Positions 12,410-21,624 of a stretch of DNA of 64,000 nt are shown here, one piece after another; position 1 is the stretch's first letter; each line of letters starts with the position of its first letter. Both the position numbers and the translations under genes were made by a program. Below the pieces are notes generated by a model. That model was not told where the DNA came from and ran no database searches. It saw only the letters and a list, made by a program, of their open reading frames with translations. The stretch comes from Bacillus timonensis (GTDB lineage Bacteria > Bacillota > Bacilli > Bacillales > Bacillaceae_L), in assembly GCF_000285535.1 (NCBI RefSeq), contig NZ_HE610988.1:288728-352727 (forward strand). Direction: 5' to 3'.

Positions 12410-12489
12410 GACTGTTAAAAGGTTGATATGTAGACTTTTTTGCGTCCATTTTTAATGTTTTGGAATATTGGTTTTTCTTTACTCATAAA

Positions 12490-12945
12490 CTATAGGTTAG
12501 GTGCCTTTATCATTTGCTTCATCTCTTCAGACCATGGCTCCCCTTTTCCTGTTCGCTTTGACATTTGCACAAGTATACTCCTACCGACAAAACAAATAGA
12601 TCCATTTTTGTCTTTCGCCATATAATGGATGTCCATCGAGGAATTACCAAGCTGATTAATTTTCACATACAGCTTAAGCTGTTCTCCGTAAAAGACTTGT
12701 TTCAAATAATCACATTGTTGGCTTGCAACAACTGGTATCGTCTCACTTGATTTGTCAGTCCATTTTTGCATAACGCCTAGATGATTAAAATATTGAATTC
12801 TTGCTTCCTCAAAGTAAGTTATGGGTACGGTGTTATTTAAATGTCCAAACATGTCTATTTCGGAAAAGCGTACTTGAATCGGAAAATAAAAATCAAATGT
12901 ATTCTCCCATGTCTTAACATCCTCGATATACGTAATGTGTTTCAT
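12490..12945 (-). CDS. Acyl-CoA thioesterase-like hotdog protein (YsmA-like)
   Basis: 151-aa single-domain hotdog-fold protein of the 4-hydroxybenzoyl-CoA thioesterase type. The helix region has VRFSEIDMFGHLNNTVPITYFEEARIQYF, cut here to the signature SEIDMFGHLNN with the conserved Asp and Asn. The substrate is not known. ATG at 12945 follows GGGAGC. It sits between sdhB and gerE as ysmA does in B. subtilis. Confidence 0.85.
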   Translation of the reverse strand: MKHITYIEDVKTWENTFDFYFPIQVRFSEIDMFGHLNNTVPITYFEEARIQYFNHLGVMQKWTDKSSETIPVVASQQCDYLKQVFYGEQLKLYVKINQLGNSSMDIHYMAKDKNGSICFVGRSILVQMSKRTGKGEPWSEEMKQMIKAPNL

Positions 12946-13068
12946 TCCAATAGCTCCCTTACATAAGATTATTCAGATTACCATTAAGTGGTGCCTTATT
13001 CTATTCGTGAAAAGTTTATCTTTTCTTAAATCACCAATAGTGAACGCGCTACCAAAAATCCTTCTCGT

Positions 13069-13104
13069 AAAAAAGCACTCCTCCATTTACATGAAGGAGT
13101 GCTT
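13069..13104 (-). terminator. Terminator of the sdhCAB operon
   Basis: AGCACTCCT and AGGAGTGCT pair around CCATTTACATGA; the minus strand continues with six T residues. Confidence 0.85.
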
Positions 13105-13116
13105 ATCGCTTCTCTA

Positions 13117-13875
13117 TTAGACTTGGTCACTACCAAACATATTTCTGAATGCTTGGATTGAAGTATCTCTGTTTAAAGCTGCAATTGAAGTTGTGAGTGG
13201 GATACCTTTTGGACAAGACTGCACACAGTTTTGTGAGTTACCACAGTTCGCAAGTCCTCCGTCTCCCATAATTGTTTCTAAACGTTCTGCTTTATTCATC
13301 GCACCAGTTGGATGAGCGTTAAATAAACGAACTTGTGATAATGGAGCAGGTCCAATGAATTCAGATTTACTGTTTACATTCGGACATGCTTCTAAACATA
13401 CACCACATGTCATACATTTTGATAATTCGTATGCCCATTGACGCTTTTTCTCTGGCATACGAGGTCCTGGACCCAAATCATACGTACCATCGATTGGAAT
13501 CCAAGCTTTTACTTTTTTCAATGAATCAAACATCCTACTACGATCAATTTGTAGGTCACGTACAACAGGGAATGTTCTCATTGGTTCAAGTTTAATCGGT
13601 TGTTCAAGTTGATCAATAAGAGCTGAACATGATTGACGTGGTTTACCATTAATAACCATTGAACACGCACCACAAACCTCTTCTAAACAGTTCATATCCC
13701 AAGTTATCGGGGCAACTTTATTCCCATTAATATCTACCGGATTACGACGAAATTCCATTAAAGCCGAAATTACGTTCATATTCTTACGGTATGGTACCTT
13801 AAATTTTATTACATATGGATCAGAGTCTGGAGTATCCTGACGAGTTACATGAAATTCAACTGTTTTTTCACTCAT
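13117..13875 (-). CDS. sdhB: Succinate dehydrogenase iron-sulfur subunit
   Basis: Electron-transfer subunit of respiratory complex II linking SdhA flavin to the SdhC haems. 252 aa. The [2Fe-2S] ligands lie in CLEEVCGACSMVINGKPRQSC (about residues 62-82); the other clusters use CMTCGVCLEACP and CGNSQNCVQSCPKG. ATG at 13875 is chosen over an upstream in-frame start at 13923: AAGGAGG precedes it and MSEKTVEF fits homologues. One base separates it from the sdhA stop, and its ribosome site is in the sdhA 3' end. Confidence 0.96.
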   Translation of the reverse strand: MSEKTVEFHVTRQDTPDSDPYVIKFKVPYRKNMNVISALMEFRRNPVDINGNKVAPITWDMNCLEEVCGACSMVINGKPRQSCSALIDQLEQPIKLEPMRTFPVVRDLQIDRSRMFDSLKKVKAWIPIDGTYDLGPGPRMPEKKRQWAYELSKCMTCGVCLEACPNVNSKSEFIGPAPLSQVRLFNAHPTGAMNKAERLETIMGDGGLANCGNSQNCVQSCPKGIPLTTSIAALNRDTSIQAFRNMFGSDQV

Positions 13876-13876
13876 C

Positions 13877-15637
13877 TTAATTTTCCTCCTTCTTCTTCGT
13901 ATAGTCACGTTTACGTGGCGCAATTAATGAAGTATCTACTTCTTCATAATGGAAAGCAGGTGCAGTATTCTTTCCAGTAAACTTAGCCATCGTTGTTTTT
14001 AAGAAGTCCTCGTCATTACGATCAGGGAAATCAGGCTTATAGTGTGCTCCACGGCTTTCATTACGGTTATATGCACCAATTGTAATTACACGCGCAAGCT
14101 GAAGCATATTTTGCAATTGACGAGTAAATGTAGCACCTTGGTTGCTCCATTTAGATGTGTCATTGATATTAATGTTTTGGTAACGTTCCAATAGCTCTTG
14201 AATTTTTTCATCTGTCTTTAATAATTTGTCGTTGTATCGAACTACGGTAACATTATCAGTCATCCATTCACCAAGTTCTTTGTGAAGGATATATGCATTT
14301 TCAGTACCATCCATTGACATAATGTTATCCCATTTTTCTTGTTCTTGTTTTACATGGCTATCATAAACAGTCGAAGAAATGGAATCAGAGCTTTTCTTAA
14401 GTCCTTGGATATATTTAGCAGCGTTTGGACCAGCTACCATACCACCGTAGATTGCTGATAATAATGAGTTTGCACCTAAGCGGTTAGCACCGTGCTGTGA
14501 AAAATCACACTCTCCCGCAGCAAATAATCCTGGGATATTTGTTTGTTGATGATCATCAACCCATAAACCACCCATTGAGTAGTGAACAGCAGGGAAGATT
14601 TTCATTGGAACTTTACGTGGATCTTCACCCATGAATTTTTCATAGATTTCGATAATTCCACCTAGTTTAATATCTAGTTCTTTAGGATCTTTATGAGAAA
14701 GATCTAGATAAACCATGTTTTCACCATTAATACCCAGCTTCATATCAACACACACATGGAAAATTTCACGTGTTGCAATATCACGTGGAACTAAGTTACC
14801 GTATGCAGGATATTTTTCTTCCAAGAAATACCAAGGTTTACCATCTTTGTATGTCCATACTCGTCCACCTTCACCACGTGCAGATTCGCTCATTAGGCGA
14901 AGCTTGTCATCACCAGGAATGGCTGTTGGATGGATTTGAATGAATTCACCGTTTGCATAATATGCTCCTTGTTGGTACACGATTGATGCAGCAGATCCAG
15001 TATTGATAACTGAGTTTGTTGTCTTACCAAAGATGATTCCAGGTCCACCAGATGCCATAATAACAGCATCAGCAGGGAATGATTTAATTTCCATTGAATG
15101 AAGGTTTTGAGCTACAATACCACGACAAATTCCTTCATCGTCTTGTACGATCCCTAAGAATTCCCAACCTTCGTATTTTGTAACTAGTCCTGCAACTTCA
15201 TGACGGCGAACCTGTTCATCTAATGCATAAAGTAATTGCTGACCAGTTGTGGCACCTGCAAATGCTGTACGGTGGTGTTGAGTTCCCCCGAAACGTCGGA
15301 AATCTAGTAAACCTTCTGGTGTACGGTTGAACATTACTCCCATACGGTCCATTAAGTGAATAATACCAGGTGCCGCTTCACACATAGCCTTAACTGGCTT
15401 TTGGTTTGCTAAAAAGTCTCCACCATATACTGTATCGTCAAAGTGGATCCATGGAGAATCCCCTTCACCCTTTGTATTAACCGCACCGTTAATCCCACCT
15501 TGTGCACAAACAGAGTGAGACCGTTTTACAGGTACGAGTGAAAATAAATCAACTTGTGTTCCTTCTTCAGCAGCTTTGATGGTTGCCATTAAACCAGCTA
15601 GCCCACCACCAACTACGATAATTTTTCCTTGACTCAA
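13877..15637 (-). CDS. sdhA: Succinate dehydrogenase flavoprotein subunit
   Basis: Catalytic subunit of complex II; oxidises succinate to fumarate with covalent FAD. 586 aa. The FAD-binding GGGLAGLMATIKAAEEG lies at residues 9-25, and HSVCAQGGING near residue 41 contains the FAD-linking histidine region. HPTAIPGDDKLRLMSESARGEGG, here quoted only for SESARGEGG, carries active-site residues, and HYSMGGLWVD is near residue 350. Middle gene of sdhCAB, on the cytoplasmic face of the membrane. Confidence 0.97.
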   Translation of the reverse strand: MSQGKIIVVGGGLAGLMATIKAAEEGTQVDLFSLVPVKRSHSVCAQGGINGAVNTKGEGDSPWIHFDDTVYGGDFLANQKPVKAMCEAAPGIIHLMDRMGVMFNRTPEGLLDFRRFGGTQHHRTAFAGATTGQQLLYALDEQVRRHEVAGLVTKYEGWEFLGIVQDDEGICRGIVAQNLHSMEIKSFPADAVIMASGGPGIIFGKTTNSVINTGSAASIVYQQGAYYANGEFIQIHPTAIPGDDKLRLMSESARGEGGRVWTYKDGKPWYFLEEKYPAYGNLVPRDIATREIFHVCVDMKLGINGENMVYLDLSHKDPKELDIKLGGIIEIYEKFMGEDPRKVPMKIFPAVHYSMGGLWVDDHQQTNIPGLFAAGECDFSQHGANRLGANSLLSAIYGGMVAGPNAAKYIQGLKKSSDSISSTVYDSHVKQEQEKWDNIMSMDGTENAYILHKELGEWMTDNVTVVRYNDKLLKTDEKIQELLERYQNININDTSKWSNQGATFTRQLQNMLQLARVITIGAYNRNESRGAHYKPDFPDRNDEDFLKTTMAKFTGKNTAPAFHYEEVDTSLIAPRKRDYTKKKEEN

Positions 15638-15707
15638 AGTAACTCACTCCCCAATAAAGAGATCGTTCAACCTGTGTAAAGATTGTGAACGTTCTAATTT
15701 TCAAATC

Positions 15708-16316
15708 TTAAACGAATGCAAAAATTGTAGAAACACCAATTACTGATAATGCAATGAAAATAATGATAGTTACATATGTTGCAATTTGTTGAGAACGAGG
15801 AGTTATTGTTAGCCCCCAACTTACAGCAAATGACCATAAGCCATTTGAGAAATGGAAAATTGTAGAGATTACACCAACAAGATAAAAAATAAGCATTGCA
15901 GGTGAACTCAAGATATCCTCCATCATTTGGAAGTTAACTTCTGCTCCAAAAGCTGCTTGAATACGCGTTTCCCATACATGCCATGCCACAAAAATCAGAG
16001 TAATAATACCGGTTATACGTTGTAAGAAGAACATCCAGTTACGGAAGAAACCATATCTACTCACATTGTTCTTTGCAGTAAAGGCAATATACAGGCCGTA
16101 AATCGCGTGAAATATTAATGGTAGATAAATTATCACTACCTCCAAAAAAATTCTAAATGGAAGATTTCCCATAAAACCAGCAGCGCCGTTAAATGCTTCT
16201 TCCCCTCTTGTCGCAAAGTTATTCGCTGTCAAGTGTACCAGTAAGAACACCCCAACTGGAATAACACCTAATAATGAATGAAGCCTGCGATTAAAAAATT
16301 CACGATTACCCGCCAT
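15708..16316 (-). CDS. sdhC: Succinate dehydrogenase cytochrome b558 subunit
   Basis: Membrane anchor of complex II that binds two haems and reduces menaquinone. 202 aa with five hydrophobic helices (about residues 13-32, 58-78, 92-112, 138-158, 178-200). Histidines in helices I-IV (for example LLVHLTANN, IFHAIYG, WHVWETR, IFHFSNG) are the likely axial haem ligands. ATG is preceded by AAGGGGGG, a C-rich-RNA-pairable ribosome site. First gene of the operon, with a leader of about 190 bases. Confidence 0.95.
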   Translation of the reverse strand: MAGNREFFNRRLHSLLGVIPVGVFLLVHLTANNFATRGEEAFNGAAGFMGNLPFRIFLEVVIIYLPLIFHAIYGLYIAFTAKNNVSRYGFFRNWMFFLQRITGIITLIFVAWHVWETRIQAAFGAEVNFQMMEDILSSPAMLIFYLVGVISTIFHFSNGLWSFAVSWGLTITPRSQQIATYVTIIIFIALSVIGVSTIFAFV

Positions 16317-16511
16317 ACTTTACCCCCCTTAGTTATAAACCGCACCTTCAAGGTACTCATTTGTAAATTCCTCATCCTGCATAATTATGTAAAAGGACGA
16401 AATAAAAACTGACAATTGAAAACCTTTGCATGAAACTACAAACTTATGTTTCAAAGATAAATAGACAATGTAGCCTGCGATTTTCTTTTATCAGTATAAT
16501 GTAACAAGTTC

Positions 16512-16540
16512 ATTTTACTCCCATAAAGCAAGAGCGTCAA
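16512..16540 (-). promoter_or_regulatory. Sigma-A promoter of sdhCAB
   Basis: Minus strand TTGACG (16535-16540), 17-base spacer, TAAAAT (16512-16517). Confidence 0.6.
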
Positions 16541-16670
16541 GGAAACAAGTCCACAAATTATTCATAAAAATGATAATAATTGTACACATACATTTGTATT
16601 GACACTACATTAAATACATTACCCATATGACAAAAAGAAACAAAAAATTCATGTGTTTCTTGGCCCCTCA

Positions 16671-16681
16671 TGTTATATAAT
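16671..16681 (+). promoter_or_regulatory. Extended -10 promoter of yslB
   Basis: TGTTATATAAT fits an extended -10 (TGn plus TATATA or TATAAT). Transcription would begin near 16687, which rules out the ATG at 16687 as a practical start. Confidence 0.5.
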
Positions 16682-16707
16682 AAAAAATGGAGAAAGAGGG
16701 GAATGCA

Positions 16708-17166
16708 GTGAAGAACGTGAACATCGACGAACAAAATGTAAATAATACAAGTGAACAGACCGTTTCGGTTTTTGGTTACGAGCTTATACGGGAAATTTTA
16801 ATTCCTGATTTACTTGGAAAAGAAACTCCACAGATTTTATATTGGGCTGGAAAAAACCTTGCCCGAAAATTCCCCTTACCAACGATTGAAGAAATTATTT
16901 CGTTTTTTCATGATGCTGGATGGGGAGACCTTAAGATAGAACGTTCAGATAAGAACACTATCGAATTTCATTTGGATGGTACAATCGTGTCTTCACGTTT
17001 TAAACGAAAGGACATTTGTACATTCCAGCTTGAATCTGGTTTTCTTGCTCAACAAATTCAACAACAGAAAAATCGAATTACTGAAAGCTTTGAACAACAA
17101 AAACGACGAGCTCAAAAAATAATTTTTACGGTAAAATGGGACCAAAAAGACATTACTGAAGAATAA
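16708..17166 (+). CDS. yslB: DUF2507 family protein YslB
   Basis: 152-aa cytosolic protein of unknown function conserved in Bacillales. It has SVFGYELIREILIPDLLG near residue 22, IPDLLGKETPQILYWAGK, and a mixed alpha/beta core of the V4R/heme-NO-binding-like superfamily type, ending in a Gln/Lys-rich helix. The GTG at 16708 is taken as start because AGAGGGG is six bases upstream; the in-frame ATG at 16687 lacks a ribosome site and lies at the likely transcript start. It is divergent from sdhC and convergent with lysC. Confidence 0.85.
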   Translation: MKNVNIDEQNVNNTSEQTVSVFGYELIREILIPDLLGKETPQILYWAGKNLARKFPLPTIEEIISFFHDAGWGDLKIERSDKNTIEFHLDGTIVSSRFKRKDICTFQLESGFLAQQIQQQKNRITESFEQQKRRAQKIIFTVKWDQKDITEE

Positions 17167-17167
17167 A

Positions 17168-17199
17168 ACCTGCGCATTTCGTGCAGGCTTTTTTTATTT
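17168..17199 (+). terminator. Terminator of yslB
   Basis: CCTGCGC and GTGCAGG pair around ATTTC with one mismatch, followed by seven T residues after a C. Confidence 0.75.
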
Positions 17200-17200
17200 G

Positions 17201-17230
17201 AAAAGGGCGCCCAACACCATTGGACACCCC
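17201..17230 (-). terminator. Terminator of lysC
   Basis: Minus strand GGGTGTCC pairs over eight positions with GGGCGCCC (two G-T pairs) around AATGGTGTT, followed by TTTTC. Confidence 0.75.
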
Positions 17231-17253
17231 CCGAAGTATTTACTATATTTAGA

Positions 17254-17763
17254 TTAAAGTCTTACTTTTTCTTTTTCTTCTTCAACAGCTGCTAGGTTAA
17301 ATGAATCATGTAAAGCCTCCACTGCAAGAACCATCTTTTCTTGTTCAACAACTGTAGAAACTTTAATTTCAGATGTACTTACCATCTTCACTTCGATATT
17401 TTTCTGTGCAAGCACTTGGAACATATCAGCTGCAACCCCAGGATTAGATACCATACCTGAGCCGACAATTGAAACCTTCGCTAATCCATCTTCATGCTCA
17501 ATATTTTCATATTTCAACAATTCCTTATTATTTTCTAAAACAGCAAGTGTGTCACGTAAATCTGGTGTTTTTACCGAAAATGAAATATTGGTGTGATTTT
17601 GATCGGTTTGGTTTTGAATAATGATATCGACGTTAAGACCATTTTTTGCAAGTGTGCCAAAGATGGTTGAAAGTGTGTGTAACTCATTTGGTAATCCAGA
17701 TACAGTTACTCTAGTTATCTGGTCTTCAAAAGCAATACCCCTAACAACAAGATTTTTTTCCAT
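17254..17763 (-). CDS. Aspartokinase beta subunit from an internal start in lysC
   Basis: In B. subtilis aspartokinase II a beta subunit is translated in the same frame from inside the alpha gene. Here the ATG at 17763 ([14 protein letters not shown]) is preceded by TTGAGGAGGAAGTTTCA, a strong ribosome site eight bases away. The product would be 169 aa and consist only of the two ACT domains. Expression is inferred, not shown. Confidence 0.65.
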   Translation of the reverse strand: MEKNLVVRGIAFEDQITRVTVSGLPNELHTLSTIFGTLAKNGLNVDIIIQNQTDQNHTNISFSVKTPDLRDTLAVLENNKELLKYENIEHEDGLAKVSIVGSGMVSNPGVAADMFQVLAQKNIEVKMVSTSEIKVSTVVEQEKMVLAVEALHDSFNLAAVEEEKEKVRL

Positions 17764-18498
17764 TGAAACTTCCTCCTCAATAACAGTTCCATTTTCTAAT
17801 TCTAAACTTGAACGAACTTCAAGTGGCATATTAAAGTTTTTCGCAAATTCTACTGCACGAGGGTGCAAAACACCGGCACCAAGGTTAGCAAGCTCCAACA
17901 TCTCATCATAGGAAACCGAGTGTAGTTTGCGTGCAGACGGAACTACGCGAGGATCTGTTGTGTATACACCCGTTACATCTGTGTAAATATCACATTTATC
18001 TGCATTTAATGCTGCAGCAAGTGCAACTGCAGTTGTATCGGAACCGCCACGACCAAGAGTAGTGATGTCTCCAGAACTACTGATTCCTTGGAAACCGGCA
18101 ACAACAACAATTTTTCCTTCTTTCAAGCTATCACTAACTCTTGATACCTGAATATTCTCTATACGGGCATTGCTATGTATTGCCTCTGTTTCGATTCCAG
18201 CCTGCCAACCTGTATAGGATACGGATTGATAACCTTTTGCCTGTAAAGCCATTGATAAAAGAGCGATTGTAACTTGTTCACCTGTACTTAATAACATATC
18301 CATCTCGCGTTTACTTGGCGAGCTTGTAATTTCATTCGCTAAGCTTACAAGTTGGTCCGTTGTTTTACCCATCGCTGAAACAACAACTACAACCTGATTT
18401 CCAGCTTGCACTTCTTGAATAACTCGATTTGCAACATTACTAATTCTCTCTGCTGAACCTACTGAGGTGCCTCCAAATTTTTGTACGATAATCCCCAT
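17254..18498 (-). CDS. lysC: Aspartokinase (lysine-sensitive, alpha subunit)
   Basis: Phosphorylates aspartate, the first step toward lysine, diaminopimelate, threonine and methionine. 414 aa. Kinase domain: [33 protein letters not shown]; two C-terminal ACT domains from about residue 260 ([35 protein letters not shown]) bind the inhibitor. The start ATG at 18498 has GAGAGG seven bases upstream; the ATG six bases earlier touches it. A lysine riboswitch precedes the gene, so lysine acts on transcription as well as, by family, the enzyme. Confidence 0.95.
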   Translation of the reverse strand: MGIIVQKFGGTSVGSAERISNVANRVIQEVQAGNQVVVVVSAMGKTTDQLVSLANEITSSPSKREMDMLLSTGEQVTIALLSMALQAKGYQSVSYTGWQAGIETEAIHSNARIENIQVSRVSDSLKEGKIVVVAGFQGISSSGDITTLGRGGSDTTAVALAAALNADKCDIYTDVTGVYTTDPRVVPSARKLHSVSYDEMLELANLGAGVLHPRAVEFAKNFNMPLEVRSSLELENGTVIEEEVSMEKNLVVRGIAFEDQITRVTVSGLPNELHTLSTIFGTLAKNGLNVDIIIQNQTDQNHTNISFSVKTPDLRDTLAVLENNKELLKYENIEHEDGLAKVSIVGSGMVSNPGVAADMFQVLAQKNIEVKMVSTSEIKVSTVVEQEKMVLAVEALHDSFNLAAVEEEKEKVRL

Positions 18499-18522
18499 GC
18501 CCATACCTCTCTTTCAAATAAT

Positions 18523-18647
18523 CAAATGCACCTTGGCATATTTGCGCCTAGATTTATTCGAGCGTGCCCGAATTAGTTCTTCTAAAAATCTGCGGCATCC
18601 ACCGAAGGCTTTTACATGATACAGCCGGGGCTGAACCCCGGCTGTAT
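18523..18647. repeat. Family A intergenic repeat, copy A2
   Basis: Same orientation as A1: a CAAATGCACCTTGGCATATTTG-like palindrome, a GCGCC block, then GGCATCCACCGAAGGC, and a terminal hairpin at 18619-18647 (ATACAGCC with GGCTGTAT plus GGGG/CCCC). The middle is shorter and diverged. It lies between the lysine riboswitch terminator and lysC. Confidence 0.8.
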
Positions 18648-18650
18648 AAA

Positions 18651-18682
18651 AAAACAGCAATGAGAGATTATCTCATTGCTGT
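18651..18682 (-). terminator. Regulatory terminator of the lysine riboswitch
   Basis: CAGCAATGAGA and TCTCATTGCTG pair perfectly around GATTA; the minus strand continues with seven T residues. Confidence 0.9.
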
Positions 18683-18683
18683 G

Positions 18684-18905
18684 ATATACGTGAATCTACA
18701 ACGTGTCACATCGTGAGATAGCCCTCCAAGATTAACTCATCTTGACAATCTTATGTCTCTTAAACATAAGACCAGCAAAAAAGGTATGAGCCCTTTTTTA
18801 CTTCGGCGACCTTTCCTTTCTACAATAATCATAGGGGCTCATTCCCCTCCTATTGCATACTGATAAAAATCGCACCTCTATCATCACTTCAACGTAATGA
18901 AGTGT
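18684..18905 (-). promoter_or_regulatory. Lysine riboswitch (L box) of lysC
   Basis: The minus strand shows the L-box conserved blocks in order: AGAGGTGCG, GGAGGGGAATGAGCCCC, GAAAGGTCGCCGAAG, CTGGTCT and GGAGGGCTATCTC, followed by the terminator. Lysine binding should favour termination and lower lysC expression. The boundaries are approximate. Confidence 0.92.
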
Positions 18906-18922
18906 AATATTATATTATAAGG

Positions 18923-18951
18923 ATTATAGCAGAGTATTCTAAAATTAGCAA
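18923..18951 (-). promoter_or_regulatory. Sigma-A promoter of the lysC leader
   Basis: TTGCTA (18946-18951), 17-base spacer, TATAAT (18923-18928), just after the uvrC stop. Confidence 0.7.
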
Positions 18952-18954
18952 CGT

Positions 18955-20727
18955 CTATTCTTTTAATTTTTCGAATATAGCTTCGGCTGTTGGTCGAGGA
19001 ATATTTGCCTGTTGAATATCCTCAATGCTTGCTTCCTTCATCTTCTTAATTGACCCAAAATGTTTCAATAATGCTTTCTTACGTTTTTCTCCTACACCCG
19101 GAATGTTATCGAGGATTGATTGAAATGCACTTTTTCCACGTACTTGACGATGAAACGTAATGGCAAAACGATGCACTTCATCCTGAATTCGTTGAAGAAG
19201 ATAAAACTCCTGACTATTTCTTGGTAATTCCACAATTTCAGGTGGGTCCCCAATCAGCAACTCTGAAGTTCTATGTTTATCGTCTTTTGCAAGTCCTGAT
19301 AATGGTATCTCTAAGCCTAGCTCATTTTCTAGAATATCCCTTACAGCAGCAAGGTGGCCTTTCCCCCCGTCAATGATGATTAAATCTGGTAAAGGAAGGT
19401 TTTCCTTTAGTGCACGACTATATCTTCTACGGACAACCTCCCTCATTGATTCATAATCATCGGGACCTTGAACAGATTTAATTTTATATTTTCTATATTC
19501 CTTTTTATCCGGTTTTCCGTCGGTAAACACAATCATCGCAGAAACAGGGTCCGTTCCTTGAATATTAGAGTTATCAAAAGCTTCAATGCGGTGTGGTGTA
19601 TAAATTCCTAATCTCTGACCAAGGTTTTCCACTGCCTTAATCGTCCTCTCTTCATCTCTCTCAATTAAGGCAAACTTCTCTTTCAATGCGATTTTTGCAT
19701 TTTTTGCGGCAAGGTCAATCAATTGTTTTTTCTTTCCACGGCTTGGTTGCTGAACCGTCACTTCTAACAACTGTTCGACAATATCTCGATCAACCGAACT
19801 AGGAAGTAGAACTTCCTTTGGTTTAAAATGATTATCCTTTAAATAAAATTGACCAAGGAAAGTTAAAAAATCTTGTTCCGGTTCATTATAGAAAGGAAAT
19901 AGAGAAACATCACGCTCTATTAATTTTCCCTGACGAATGAAAAAGACTTGAACACACATCCAGCCTTTATCATAAGAATAACCAAAAACATCACGGTCGA
20001 TAAAGTCTGTCATTGTCATCTTTTGTTTTTCCATGGTTGTTTCTATGTTCGCGATTTGGTCTCTATATTCTTTTGCCCTTTCAAAGTCAAGTTCTTCAGA
20101 TGCCTTTATCATTTTTTCAGTTAACTCATTTTTTATTTCTTTATATCCTCCGTTTAAAAAGCGGATAATATCGTCTACCATTTTTTTATTTGTTTCATCG
20201 GATATTTCATAGACACAAGGGGCAAGACATTGTCCGATATGGTAATACAAACAAACTTTGTCTGGTAGAGTTGAACATTTTCGTAATGGGTAAATCCGGT
20301 CTAAAAGTTTTTTTGTTTCGTTTGCTGCCTGCACATTTGGATATGGACCAAAATATTTCCCTTTATCCTTTTTTACCTTGCGAGTGATTAGTAGCCGCGG
20401 ATGCTTTTCAGCTGTAATTTTAATAAAAGGATAAGTCTTGTCATCCTTGAGCATGATATTATATTTTGGATCATATTTTTTGATTAAATTGATTTCAAGG
20501 AGAAGCGCTTCTATATTTGATGAAGTTACAATATATTCAAAGTCCTCAATCTCATTTACAAGTCTTAATGTTTTACCATCGTGAGAACCTGTAAAGTAAG
20601 ATCGAACACGGTTCTTTAGCACCTTTGCTTTTCCAACATATATAATTGTACCTTGTCGGTCCTTCATTAAATAACACCCAGGTTGGTCTGGTAAAATCGC
20701 TAACTTTTCTTTAAGATGATCGTGCAT
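18955..20727 (-). CDS. uvrC: Excinuclease ABC subunit C
   Basis: Makes the dual incisions in nucleotide excision repair with UvrAB. 590 aa. The N-terminal GIY-YIG nuclease ([20 protein letters not shown]) is near residue 15. A Cys cluster [13 protein letters not shown], a UVR helix pair [14 protein letters not shown] near 205, an RNase H-like domain from [15 protein letters not shown], and C-terminal HhH repeats ([18 protein letters not shown]) follow. ATG at 20727 with GGTGG upstream gives the family start [17 protein letters not shown]; the longer ORF adds a non-conserved tail. Confidence 0.97.
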   Translation of the reverse strand: MHDHLKEKLAILPDQPGCYLMKDRQGTIIYVGKAKVLKNRVRSYFTGSHDGKTLRLVNEIEDFEYIVTSSNIEALLLEINLIKKYDPKYNIMLKDDKTYPFIKITAEKHPRLLITRKVKKDKGKYFGPYPNVQAANETKKLLDRIYPLRKCSTLPDKVCLYYHIGQCLAPCVYEISDETNKKMVDDIIRFLNGGYKEIKNELTEKMIKASEELDFERAKEYRDQIANIETTMEKQKMTMTDFIDRDVFGYSYDKGWMCVQVFFIRQGKLIERDVSLFPFYNEPEQDFLTFLGQFYLKDNHFKPKEVLLPSSVDRDIVEQLLEVTVQQPSRGKKKQLIDLAAKNAKIALKEKFALIERDEERTIKAVENLGQRLGIYTPHRIEAFDNSNIQGTDPVSAMIVFTDGKPDKKEYRKYKIKSVQGPDDYESMREVVRRRYSRALKENLPLPDLIIIDGGKGHLAAVRDILENELGLEIPLSGLAKDDKHRTSELLIGDPPEIVELPRNSQEFYLLQRIQDEVHRFAITFHRQVRGKSAFQSILDNIPGVGEKRKKALLKHFGSIKKMKEASIEDIQQANIPRPTAEAIFEKLKE

Positions 20728-20861
20728 ATCCACCACTCCATCTATCATAAAATAAATCCTCACTACGTATGAGGAGTTCAGTCGTACCTTATATTGTAAC
20801 ATTTTTACGAAGAAGTTGTACGTGTAAATAAAGGAATTATCTTTTAAAAAACGAGGGAAAT

Positions 20862-20892
20862 AAAAAAACAGCCAATCGGCTGTTTTTTTGCA
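20862..20892. terminator. Terminator of trxA, symmetrical
   Basis: AAAAACAGCC and GGCTGTTTTT pair around AATC; A and T runs on both sides allow function in either direction. The nearest upstream gene on the minus strand is trxA. Confidence 0.85.
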
Positions 20893-20898
20893 TTCATA

Positions 20899-21213
20899 TT
20901 AATAATGGCTTGCAAGTTTTCCAGCAAGTGCTTCTTTTGGTTGGTAACCAACAACTTTATCTACAACTTCCCCGTTTTTGAAGACAAGTAAAGTTGGGAT
21001 GCTCATAACGCCAAACTTTGCTGCAGTTTCTTGGTTGTCATCTACATCAAGCTTAACGATTTTAACTTTGTCTCCAATTTCAGAGTCTAATTCTTCTAAT
21101 ACTGGAGCAATCATTTTACAAGGTCCACACCAAGGTGCCCAAAAGTCTGCTAAAACTAATCCTTCTTTTGTTTCTGTGTCAAAATTTTGGTCTGTTACGT
21201 TTGTAATAGCCAT
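20899..21213 (-). CDS. trxA: Thioredoxin
   Basis: General cytosolic disulfide reductase and electron donor. 104 aa with the redox site WCGPC at residues 28-32 in a [17 protein letters not shown] context, the cis-proline in MSIPTLLVF near residue 75, and standard full length. AGGAGG is well placed before the ATG. Monocistronic here: a terminator follows, and a promoter with extended -10 lies about 45 bases upstream. Confidence 0.97.
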   Translation of the reverse strand: MAITNVTDQNFDTETKEGLVLADFWAPWCGPCKMIAPVLEELDSEIGDKVKIVKLDVDDNQETAAKFGVMSIPTLLVFKNGEVVDKVVGYQPKEALAGKLASHY

Positions 21214-21257
21214 TTTAACCCCTCCTAAAAATGTAACAACTTAGAAATTCTATCAAG

Positions 21258-21266
21258 AGTATAACA
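21258..21266 (-). promoter_or_regulatory. Extended -10 promoter of trxA
   Basis: Minus strand TGTTATACT (TGn-TATACT); no convincing -35 hexamer was found 17 bases upstream. Confidence 0.45.
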
Positions 21267-21432
21267 CTTCACTTTTCATTTTACGAATGATTTGCATTCA
21301 AAAAAAGCAGTTACTAAATCAAAAATGATAAGATTAGACATTATACTTCATATATAATCATCTTCCCCAACTTTTTAAGCTGATATGTATGTAAATCATA
21401 GAGGATATAGACATCTGTTTTTCGTAGCAAAT

Positions 21433-21543
21433 AAAAAAGACGTCCAGAAGGACGTCTTTTGCGTATTGCGGCGAGAGACAGCACTCCACATAGTGCCTTG
21501 CCAAAAGGCGTGTCAACTCGACTTATGCAATTCAGCTCATCGC
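21433..21543 (-). ncRNA. Candidate structured small RNA upstream of trxA
   Basis: About 110 bases with its own promoter and terminator and no ORF. The minus strand folds by eye into a closed structure: ATTGC/GCAAT, then CGAG/CTCG, then GACA/TGTC enclosing two hairpins, GCC-TTTT-GGC and GCACT-ATGTGG-AGTGC, with few unpaired bases. It ends in a perfect GACGTCC/GGACGTC terminator with six T residues. I do not recognise the family; it is not tRNA, 6S, SRP or tmRNA. Confidence 0.7.
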
Positions 21544-21549
21544 TTGATT

Positions 21550-21558
21550 AGTATACCA
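21550..21558 (-). promoter_or_regulatory. Extended -10 promoter of the small RNA
   Basis: Minus strand TGGTATACT (TGn-TATACT), with the weak -35 TTTCAC 17 bases upstream. Predicted start near 21543. Confidence 0.55.
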
Positions 21559-21624
21559 TATTTTTTTCAAAGGTGAAATGGAAAAAATCTCTATTAAGCG
21601 AGCTTTAGCTTACTTTTCTACATA

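Larger units (their letters stand above)
16317..16707. other. Divergent sdhC / yslB control region
   Basis: No gene seen. It holds the sdhC promoter and leader, the yslB promoter, and at about 16568-16582 a TGATAATAATTGTAC sequence that agrees with a 7-1-7 Fur box at roughly 11 of 15 positions. Fur-type control is only a suggestion. Confidence 0.5.

Noticed and set aside
21433-21543. The trxA-upstream RNA as a tRNA, 6S RNA or SRP RNA
   Set aside because: No T-loop GTTCRA or CCA, too short for 6S, and no SRP tetraloop region; the junction has a different shape.
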